Of a stretch of 64,000 bases of DNA, positions 13,095-20,930 are shown one piece after another (the stretch's first letter is position 1; every line of letters begins with the position of its first letter). The DNA comes from Datura wrightii (Eukaryota > Streptophyta > Magnoliopsida > Solanales > Solanaceae), in the NCBI GenBank assembly GCA_035772735.1, contig JASDFA010000007.1, forward strand, positions 86,699,501 to 86,763,500. Reading direction: 5' to 3'. The position numbers were made by a program, and so were the translations under genes. The notes under the pieces were generated by a model. That model had not been told where the DNA came from, did no database searches, and saw only the letters and a program-made list of their open reading frames with translations.

Positions 13095-13215
13095 TGTTAT
13101 ACCCCGTAGGATTCCCGGCACCTAGATGACCTATTCACACGTTGGTTAAGCATATTTGAAGGCCATACGTGCTAGAGAAAGGCCCGGGAAAAGATCGGAC
13201 GAGAAACCTGTCGAA

Positions 13216-13299
13216 CCATCGCGGAAGGAGCCGAGGCAGAGCCCCTCCGTGATGGCAGCGTGTCACGGAGGTGGAGCCTCCGCGTTGGCTTCGTGACAC
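13216..13299 (+). promoter_or_regulatory. E2 5' LTR twin GC-rich hairpins upstream of TATA
   Basis: Hairpin a: CCATCGCGGA (13216-13225) with TCCGTGATGG (13246-13255), one mismatch; perfect in the 3' LTR copy. Hairpin b: GTGTCACGGAG (13260-13270) with CTTCGTGACAC (13289-13299), one mismatch; perfect in the 3' LTR copy. Hairpin b ends 22 bp before the TATA box. The same inverted repeat occurs in LTRs of E3, E6 and E7. Confidence 0.8.
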
Positions 13300-13321
13300 A
13301 TTGTCCTTGTCCAGGCCCAAG

Positions 13322-13330
13322 TATATAAAG
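13322..13330 (+). promoter_or_regulatory. E2 5' LTR TATA box
   Basis: TATATAAAG, conserved at 21158-21166 in the 3' LTR. Transcription would start roughly 30 bp on, so U3 is only about 260 bp. Confidence 0.7.
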
Positions 13331-13564
13331 CCCCACTTCGGTTTATTTTAGAATTAAATCATATAAATTTCCAGAAAACAGAGAGCAAACACAGGAGAAG
13401 GGAAAGGAACGAAGTAGTAATATAATTTTCATCCGATTACGCTGCTAAACGTTGTCCAAACTCAAATTAACCTCAGATACCTGAGGTATTTAGCAGCAGA
13501 GAGCATTCCTACGGATTTAGTTTCGTGAAATACGACCGACGAATCGTCGAGCTACCGAGCTAAG

Positions 13565-13765
13565 GTAAGTGGAATTGCTCTAAATTAGTGTCTATGTGTT
13601 CCTAGCTGTGAAGTGAATATTTCTCCCTTCTGCACCGCTGAAAAATAGCGAGTTTTCGACCGTCTTTCGATAAGCCTAAGTTTAGGCTATAAACTATATA
13701 AAAAGTGATGTTGCTCTTTAAAATAAAGCTGTATTTAGTATTAATTGACGTATTTATGAATGCAG
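13565..13765 (+). other. Possible leader intron in E2 5' LTR
   Basis: A strong plant-like donor AAG|GTAAGT (intron from 13565) and an acceptor TGCAG (to 13765) bracket 201 AT-rich bases downstream of the TATA box. Both sites are kept in the 3' LTR near 21400-21600. There is no expression evidence; the match may be chance. Confidence 0.35.
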
Positions 13766-15675
13766 TTGGGAGAAAATAGTTGAAGTACCGGCCGAGCCTC
13801 GTCCGACAGATGAATAGTTGAAGGATAAGGTATGCAAAGCTAGTTTCCTCGGCAAGTCAGTAATCTTGGTATGGTAAGGTAGTTTAAAGGCCAGTAGAAT
13901 GTTCAGAAATCAGGTGTTATGCTTATTATGAATGTTGGTACGATATCAGAAGCATCGAGTTATAACTTGCGTGCAACTAGCTAGCATGATATGGATTCAA
14001 ATATAAGTATTAAAAACTGCACAGCATGCTCAATACGTGATGTGACACAGAACGTTAGGATAATATCGTATTCAGTTGAAACCCAGTAAAGCAATGTAAT
14101 ATCTGTAAGACATCTCAGAAATAGAATGATAAGTTAAAATGAGGTTAGAAAGCATATTAGGAGTAGTAAATCATGTTACTATAGAAACTCAGTATACAAC
14201 ATAGTTTTCAGCAGAAACATTATATCTTGTTCAGCATTAGCCCAGTACAGTCTGGCAGAAGACTGTATTTCTACATATATATACTATTACCAGCCTCAAC
14301 ATGTATTAAGTACGTACATATTACTATCACTAGTCCAGCATATAATGTATACAATACTTTACCACTATTAGCTTCAGTATGTGGGACATACAGATAATAT
14401 TATTAGTTGAGACCGTTGTATTGTTTGGGGTTGGATTACCTAGCATCCATGACCGCCCCAGGGTTGATAGCTGTATTGACTCGTCCGCCAGAGGACGAGG
14501 ATACGTCGCTCTATGGAGTGGCATGCCGTCCCACAGGGGACGAAGATGGGATGCCAGTTTTCCCCATATTGTGCCTTGGTCGGCCCTTACACATCCCTGT
14601 CGAGCGGATATGCCTGGGTGTTGATTCAAGAGTCCTCCAGACTCAGATGCAGTTATAGTCAGGGGCTCAGCGAGCCCAAGTGCATACCCAGGGGACCGGC
14701 AGGATGCTTACAGGGTTATAGGAGATGGGATGACCGGGGTAGGGGTGTAGATTCTGTGCTGGTTGTACCTCCCGGCTTATGGGGGCCGAGTAAGGTTTGT
14801 GTGTGCTATGATATGTTATGCCGTGTTACAGTAGATACGAGTAGATCGACAGTAGAACGATAATTCCTCAGGTATGATTTCTACTCCTTCCAGTATAATT
14901 GAGAGAAGGTATGACTTACATTATCAGACAGTTAATCTATTCCTTCCTACTTCAGTTTCATCAGTTATATTGTTGTTTCCAGATATTTCTTTCAGTTATT
15001 GCTTTACATACTCAGTACCAGCGGTACTGACGCTCGGTGGGGGCGCTGCATTACTTGCCTACAGGTACTCATAGACGAGCAGGTGATACCACGTGATTCC
15101 TGTCAGCGATCGAGTATTCAGCTCCTGTCATCCGGAGACTGAATTCCAGAGGTGTATTTCATTTTCTTTTGTTGTATAGTACGGGTAGGTCGGGGCCCTG
15201 TCTCGATCATTTCTATTGCTATTCCTAGAGGCTTGCAGTCTGTATATATTTCCCTGTGGTCGGTTCAGCTGGTCGTGTGAGGCCGTGCAGTTATATAGCT
15301 GTTAGAACTTGTGTTTCCTTTATGTTGGCCGTGTGGGGCCATGGTTCGACGGTAGTGGTGACCTTGCCGGTCACGTAGCTATCCAATACTTTATGGTTAA
15401 GTTATAGATAACTAGACAGCATGGTGGCCTTGTCGGCCCGCATAGGTTTCCCTATATTGACATGTTTCTGGTCAGCTGTTAGTACAGGTACAGGAGGCTA
15501 TGGGCCAATGGACCGGGGGCTGTGTTTACAGCCGTTATATAGCTCTTTGTTTCGAGAAATGTGAGTTAGAGCCAGCCAGGCGCCAGATGTGCCCAGGCTT
15601 AGCAGTCCAATAGCTCAGGTCCTACTTAGGGCACCAGGTGCCAGTCATACCCCCCAAGGCGGGGTGTGACAAACT

Positions 15676-15686
15676 TGGTATCAGAG
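15676..15686 (+). promoter_or_regulatory. E2 primer binding site (initiator-Met tRNA)
   Basis: TGGTATCAGAG starts four bases after the 5' LTR end and matches the complement of plant initiator-Met tRNA. Confidence 0.93.
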
Positions 15687-15740
15687 TAGGTCGTATCCCA
15701 GGGAGTCTGCAAGCTGTGCTAAGTAGAGTCCTGTCCATGG

Positions 15741-18700
15741 ATGTGTTGTGCACCACATACTATGGGTAGGAGGCTGCAAGGCATGATAGGATGGTTGCCT
15801 TTTATTCTTATTCAGTCGTGCTGTAGAGCGGTACAATATAGGGTTGAGTCCCTAAAAGCTTACCATATTCTTTGGTTACAGATAATGTCAGACCAGCGAC
15901 ATCCTATTACAGGCCGCAACTTAGATATTGCAGCAGGAGAAGGCACCAGCAGGATGCCTCCCCCTTGTTTAGAAACAACCCGATCAGAGGGCACTACGGA
16001 GGCATCGTCCCAGCCTTCTCAGCAGTCTCCACCACATCAGGAGCTGCTTGGGGCGACACTACCTCCAGCAGTTCCTATTCTGACACCTTCCGACCAGGAG
16101 GTTAGGAGTGCTGTAGTTATGTTAGCACAGATGATGGCTGCTCAGCGTCAGCCAATGCCGTCTACAGTTGCGGAGTCATCAGGAGGGCCTGGTAGTTTGA
16201 GGGTCCGAGAGTTCTTAGCTCTGAATCCCCCACAGTTTACAGGTACGGACCGGACAGAGGACCCTCAGGATTTTCTGGATCAAATGCAGAGAATCTTCAG
16301 GGTTATGCATGCCACGCCTACAGAATCAGTTGAATTGGCAGCATTCCGATTACGGGACATCGCCGTGTTATGGTATGAAAGCTGGGAAAGGTCCCGAGGG
16401 AGAGATGTTTCCCCTCCCACCTGGTCCAGCTTTTTAGGAGCTTTTCTGGATCACTATTTGCCGCGGGAGATTCGACAGGCCCGGGTAGACCAGTTCCTAC
16501 ATCTGGAGCAGAGGGCCATGAGTGTTCGGGAATATTCCTTGCGGTTTGATTCTTTGGCTCGATATGCACCGGCCTTTGTTGATACCATGGCATCCAGAGT
16601 GCACCTCTTTATCATGGGGTTGAATCCAGAATATGTTGAGACTTGTATTACGGCCACACTGCGAGAGGACATGGACATTGCTCGAATTCAGGCATTTGCC
16701 CAGAATATTGAGGGCATCAGACAACGACATCGGGAGATCAGAAGGGTCAATCAGGAACAGCGTCGCCGGGACAAGCCAGTTGAGTTACAGAGGGAAGCCC
16801 GGGGAGGACCCAGGCCACGATTGTTAGACAAGCCGCCCAGGCCCCCGCCTCCGCCACAGTCGCAGGGGGGTAGATTCAGCCGCAGGGGGCAGTCAGAGAC
16901 TGGTAGAGGCTCGCAGTTGGCAGATTCACCAGTACAGAGGAGGGTGGAGCAGAGTAGGTATACCCTACCACTTTGCCCTATATGCAGTCGACGCCATCCT
17001 GGAGCATGCAGATATGGCTCCACTGCGTGTTATATTTGTGGCCAAGAAGGCCATTTGATGAAAGATTGCCCAGCCAGAGGTCGAGAGGACCAAGATAGAC
17101 AGGATAGGGCATCTGCGGGGTCACGAGCCACAGCATCCTCGGCAGGGTGCAGGCCCTCAGTTTCAGCAGGCAGGGGTCGGGGCAGATTAGAGACTTCCAG
17201 TACAGGTGCGGGTCCAAGCTGCACATATGCCTTACCAGGGAGGCAAGATTCAGAAGTGTCGCCTGATGTTGTGATATGTATGCTAACTATCTGCTCACAC
17301 CCTGCTTATGTGTTGATTGATCCAGGGTCTACTTTGTCCTACATTACTCCATTTGTGGCACGAAAGTTTAGTATTGCACCAGAATTATTGCAGCAACCCT
17401 TTTTAGTATCCACGCCCGTCGGTGACTCTATCACAACTAGCCGAATCTACCGCGGGTGTACAGTAGAGGTTGCTGACCGTCAGACCACAATAGATCTGGT
17501 CGAGTTAGAAATGATAGATTTCGATGCCATAATGGGTATGGATTGGTTAGTGCCGTGTTTTGCCAACGTTGAATGTTGGACCAAGATCGTCCGATTCCAC
17601 TTCCTGGGAGAAACAGTGCGGGAGTGGAAGGGTAGTACCGCTACGCCAAAAGGTAGGTTTATTTCCTACCTTCAGGCGAGAAAGTTGATATCTAAGGGAT
17701 GTATTTACCATCTGGCCAGAGTTCAGGATGTCCAAGCAGAATCTCCGACACTCCAGTCTGTTCCAGTGGTGAATGAATTCCCTGATGTGTTTCCTGATGA
17801 GTTACCTGGTATTCCTCCAGAAAGGGAAATAGACTTTGCTATTGATTTATTACCAGGCACTCAGCCGATATCAATTCCTCCCTATCGTATGGCTCCTGCA
17901 GAACTCAGAGAAATAAAGGAGCAGTTGAAAGATTTATTGGATAAAGGTTTCATCAGGCCGAGTACTTCACCGTGGGGTGCGCCAGTTTTATTTGTGAGAA
18001 AGAAAGATAGCTCGCTCCGAATGTGCATAGATTATCGGCAATTAAACAAAGTTACAGTAAAGAACAAGTACCCACTCCCCAGAATTGATGACTTATTTGA
18101 TCAGTTGCAGGGAGCCAGATACTTTTCTAAGATTGACTTGCGGTCCGGATATCACCAGGTCCGAGTACGTGAGAGAGATATTCCTAAGACAGCGTTCAGG
18201 ACCCGATATGGGCATTTTGAATTTCTTGTTATGTCCTTCTGGTTAACGAATGCCCCAGCAGTCTTCATGGACCTGATGAACAGTATTTTCAGACCTTTCC
18301 TAGTCTTGTTCGTGATAGTATTCATTGATGACATTCTGGTGTATTCTCGCTCTGAGGCAGATCACCGGACTTATTTGCGGACAGTGCTCCAGATTCTCAG
18401 GGACCGTCAGCTGTATGCTAAATTTTCTAAGTGTGAATTCTGGCTTAGCTCAGTGGCCTTTTTAGGGCATATCGTGCCGGATGCTGGTATACAGGTAGAC
18501 AAGCAGAAAATAGAAGCTGTTGAGTCATGGCCTAGGCCTACCACTCCGACTGAAGTTCGTAGCTTTCTGGGGTTGGCAGGATATTACAGGAGGTTCGTTG
18601 AAGGGTTCTCGACCATTGCGGCACCTCTAACCAAATTGACACAGAAAGCAGCAAAGTTTCAATGGACAGAGGCATGTGAGCAGAGCTTCCAGGAACTGAA

Positions 18701-19187
18701 AGACAGATTAACCTCCGCCCCAGTGTTAGCATTGCCGGAAGGCACAGAAGGTTATTCGGTCTATTGCAACGCGTCAGGTGTCGGGTTAGGTTGTGTGTTG
18801 ATGCAGCATGGTAAAGTGATTGCATATGCTTCCAGACAGCTGAGGAAACATGAAAGGAATTACCCTACCCACGACCTGGAATTGGCCGCAGTAGTCCATG
18901 CCTTAAAGATGTGGAGGCATTACCTGTATGGCGTCCATGTTGATATTTACACAGATCATAAGAGCTTACAGTACATCTTCACTCAGAGGGAGTTGAATCT
19001 ACGGCAACGCCGCTGGTTGGAGCTATTAAAAGATTATGATGTGAATATTCTGTATCACCCGGGAAAAGCTAATGTAGTGGCGGATGCCCTAAGCCGTAAG
19101 TCAATGGGGAGTTTGGCGTATTTGCGACCTGAGAAACGGAAGTTATCCAAAGAAATTCATCAGTTAGCGGGTTTTCCATTCGAGTAA
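15741..19187 (+). CDS. E2 Gag-protease-RT-RNase H polyprotein
   Basis: 1148 codons; the natural start may be the later Met49 (15885, MSDQRHP) because the first 48 residues look non-conserved. Order: gag about 156-335; CCHC knuckle C430-C433-H438-C443; aspartic protease with D527 (DPGS); RT with KIDL and FIDD (D863, D864); RNase H about 1000-1140. Two conserved positions are abnormal: the RT word PFGL reads SFWL (W834), and the RNase H word YCDAS reads YCNAS (N1010), replacing a catalytic Asp. It ends LAGFPFE then TAA, where related elements run on into integrase. The next frame starts in the stop codon (TAATG). Probably not a competent enzyme set. Confidence 0.93.
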   Translation: MCCAPHTMGRRLQGMIGWLPFILIQSCCRAVQYRVESLKAYHILWLQIMSDQRHPITGRNLDIAAGEGTSRMPPPCLETTRSEGTTEASSQPSQQSPPHQELLGATLPPAVPILTPSDQEVRSAVVMLAQMMAAQRQPMPSTVAESSGGPGSLRVREFLALNPPQFTGTDRTEDPQDFLDQMQRIFRVMHATPTESVELAAFRLRDIAVLWYESWERSRGRDVSPPTWSSFLGAFLDHYLPREIRQARVDQFLHLEQRAMSVREYSLRFDSLARYAPAFVDTMASRVHLFIMGLNPEYVETCITATLREDMDIARIQAFAQNIEGIRQRHREIRRVNQEQRRRDKPVELQREARGGPRPRLLDKPPRPPPPPQSQGGRFSRRGQSETGRGSQLADSPVQRRVEQSRYTLPLCPICSRRHPGACRYGSTACYICGQEGHLMKDCPARGREDQDRQDRASAGSRATASSAGCRPSVSAGRGRGRLETSSTGAGPSCTYALPGRQDSEVSPDVVICMLTICSHPAYVLIDPGSTLSYITPFVARKFSIAPELLQQPFLVSTPVGDSITTSRIYRGCTVEVADRQTTIDLVELEMIDFDAIMGMDWLVPCFANVECWTKIVRFHFLGETVREWKGSTATPKGRFISYLQARKLISKGCIYHLARVQDVQAESPTLQSVPVVNEFPDVFPDELPGIPPEREIDFAIDLLPGTQPISIPPYRMAPAELREIKEQLKDLLDKGFIRPSTSPWGAPVLFVRKKDSSLRMCIDYRQLNKVTVKNKYPLPRIDDLFDQLQGARYFSKIDLRSGYHQVRVRERDIPKTAFRTRYGHFEFLVMSFWLTNAPAVFMDLMNSIFRPFLVLFVIVFIDDILVYSRSEADHRTYLRTVLQILRDRQLYAKFSKCEFWLSSVAFLGHIVPDAGIQVDKQKIEAVESWPRPTTPTEVRSFLGLAGYYRRFVEGFSTIAAPLTKLTQKAAKFQWTEACEQSFQELKDRLTSAPVLALPEGTEGYSVYCNASGVGLGCVLMQHGKVIAYASRQLRKHERNYPTHDLELAAVVHALKMWRHYLYGVHVDIYTDHKSLQYIFTQRELNLRQRRWLELLKDYDVNILYHPGKANVVADALSRKSMGSLAYLRPEKRKLSKEIHQLAGFPFE

Positions 19188-19189
19188 TG
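19169..19189 (+). promoter_or_regulatory. Candidate -1 frameshift site and TAATG stop-start overlap in E2
   Basis: GGGTTTT (19169-19175) lies in the X XXY YYZ register of the first frame (codons GCG GGT TTT). A -1 slip after it enters the integrase frame at TCC (19175), giving an uninterrupted read-through. Twelve bases later the first frame stops at TAA (19185-19187) and the second frame has ATG at 19187. Alternative: one T was lost from a run of five, breaking a single ORF. Confidence 0.5.
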
Positions 19190-20668
19190 GAAATAGAAAA
19201 TAATAGAGCAGTAATTCAGAATTCTGCTGTGTCATCATTAGTTACAGAGGTAAAAGAACGACAGTATGAGGACTCTGATTTAGTCCAGCTCAGAGATAGA
19301 ATTCAGAAAGGTAAGGAGTCAGATTTCCAAATGACTGAGGATGATGTGTTACGCTGTAAGGGCCGCCTATGTGTCCCGAATGTTTTAGGGCTTTGTGGGC
19401 GAATCATGCATGAGGTACATTACGCTCGTTATTCCCTTCATCCAGGAGCGATGAAGATGTACCACGACATCAGAGACATCTACTGGTGGCCAGGTATGAA
19501 AGCTGAGATCGCTGAATTTGTATCTAGATGTTCTAACTGTCAGCAGGTGAAAGCAGAGCACCAGAAGCCGGGCGGTTTGACGCAAGATATAACGGTACCT
19601 ATGTGGAAATGGGAAACGATAAACATGGATTTTGTAACAGGGTTACCCCGTACCAGATGCAGAAATGATTCCGTTTGGGTAATAGTTGACAGGCTAACAA
19701 AATCAGCTCATTTCCTGCCAGTGAAGGCTACCTTCTCGGCTGAAGACTATGCCGAATTATATATCAGAGAAATAGTTAGATTGCATGGAATGCCGGTATC
19801 CATCATTTCAGATAGGGGGGTACAGTTTACAGGTAGATTCTGGCAGTCGTTCCAGAGGGGTTTGGGAACGCAGATCAATTTGAGCACAATATTCCACCCC
19901 CAGACAGATGGGCAAGCTGCGCGGACTATCCAAATGCTCGAAGACATGCTACGAGCGTGTGTGCTAGATTTTGGGGGTAGCTGGGATGAGCATCTTTCGT
20001 TGATTGAATTTGCTTATAATAATAGCTATCATTCGACCATACAGATGGCACCTTTCGAGGCATTATATGGGCGAAAATGCAGGTCGCCGATCGGTTGGTT
20101 TGAAATAGGAGAATCAACATTGGTTGGCCCAGACATTGTTCGGCAGTCAGAGGAAGAGATAAAGCTTATCCGAGAACGTTTACTGACTGCTCAGAGCCGC
20201 CAGAAGTCTTATGCAGATGTACGGCGCAGAAATCTAGAATTTGCAATAAATGACTGGGTATATCTAAAAGTGTCTCCGATGAAAGGGGTAATGAGATTTG
20301 GCAAGAAAGGCAAGCTTAGCCCTAGATTTATTGGGCCATATCAGATTCGGCGAAGAATAGACCGAGTTGCTTACAAATTGAACTTGCCTCCAGAGTTAGC
20401 ATCTGTTCACCCAGTATTCCATGTCTCTATGTTGAGAAAGTTCGTAGGGGACCCTTCTACAGTGGTTCCAGTTCAGGATGTCCAGGTCACAGAAGAGTTA
20501 GCATATGAAGAGGTTCCCGTAGCTATCTTAGACAGACAGATTCGCAGGTTGAGGACTAAAGATGTTGCCTTTGTCAAAGTATTGTGGCGTAACAGGAATC
20601 GTGAGGAAATGACGTGGGAAGCTGAAGAAGATGTGAAAGCCAAATACACTCACCTATTTCAGGCCTAG
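19187..20668 (+). CDS. E2 integrase with chromodomain-like C-terminus
   Basis: 493 codons. HHCC zinc-binding region: H78, H85, C115, C118. The catalytic core has D148 (NMDF) and D209 (SDRG), but the third residue expected 35 residues later, normally Glu in GQSERT, is Ala245 (GQAART, codon GCG at 19919-19921). Then GPY/F-like segment (FIGPYQI), HPVFHVSML and a group II type chromodomain-like tail from about residue 437 (YEEVP, MTWEAEEDV, HLF). Integrase inserts cDNA; the chromodomain-like tail is thought to guide chromatin targeting in chromoviruses. Without the Glu, strand transfer should fail. Confidence 0.93.
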   Translation: MEIENNRAVIQNSAVSSLVTEVKERQYEDSDLVQLRDRIQKGKESDFQMTEDDVLRCKGRLCVPNVLGLCGRIMHEVHYARYSLHPGAMKMYHDIRDIYWWPGMKAEIAEFVSRCSNCQQVKAEHQKPGGLTQDITVPMWKWETINMDFVTGLPRTRCRNDSVWVIVDRLTKSAHFLPVKATFSAEDYAELYIREIVRLHGMPVSIISDRGVQFTGRFWQSFQRGLGTQINLSTIFHPQTDGQAARTIQMLEDMLRACVLDFGGSWDEHLSLIEFAYNNSYHSTIQMAPFEALYGRKCRSPIGWFEIGESTLVGPDIVRQSEEEIKLIRERLLTAQSRQKSYADVRRRNLEFAINDWVYLKVSPMKGVMRFGKKGKLSPRFIGPYQIRRRIDRVAYKLNLPPELASVHPVFHVSMLRKFVGDPSTVVPVQDVQVTEELAYEEVPVAILDRQIRRLRTKDVAFVKVLWRNRNREEMTWEAEEDVKAKYTHLFQA

Positions 20669-20895
20669 TCTAGCGACAGGTATGTCCGTATTATTACTTA
20701 TGCAGTACCTTATAGTTGTATGTGTGTGAATGAGAAAGATTAATACTTAGTTATCCAGTGGATCTTAAAATATTGCGTGCAGTACCTGTATTGGACTTTT
20801 CTGCATTTCAGGTTTTTGCTATAGTCCATATTACAGGGGAAACTCTACCGAAAATTTTCTAGAAAGCAAGTAAGTAGTCCTCTAGATAACAGTGT

Positions 20896-20930
20896 ACATT
20901 CGAGGACGAATGTTCTTAAGGGGGGGAGAA
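20896..20930 (+). promoter_or_regulatory. E2 AGGA hairpin and polypurine tract
   Basis: ACATTCG-AGGA-CGAATGT (20896-20913) is a perfect 7-bp stem with loop AGGA. The polypurine tract AAGGGGGGGAGAA (20918-20930) touches the 3' LTR start at 20931. The tract primes plus-strand DNA synthesis; the role of the hairpin is not known to me. Confidence 0.88.

Larger units (their letters stand above)
13095..15671 (+). repeat. E2 5' LTR
   Basis: Direct repeat of 20931-23506. U3 is short (two GC-rich hairpins then TATA at 13322). The rest is a long R/U5 with open but unconvincing ORFs (for example 14513-14863) that also occur in the 3' LTR. Ends TG...CA. Confidence 0.95.

Noticed and set aside
14330..14863. 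Overlapping ORFs of 81-116 codons in the E2 LTR, repeated in the 3' LTR
   Set aside because: They overlap each other in several frames and on both strands, and recur only because the LTR is repeated. No known domain.
20891..20930. Hairpin near the E2 PPT as a transcription terminator
   Set aside because: Bacterial-type terminators do not apply in a plant nucleus; the position next to the PPT fits a retroelement signal better.
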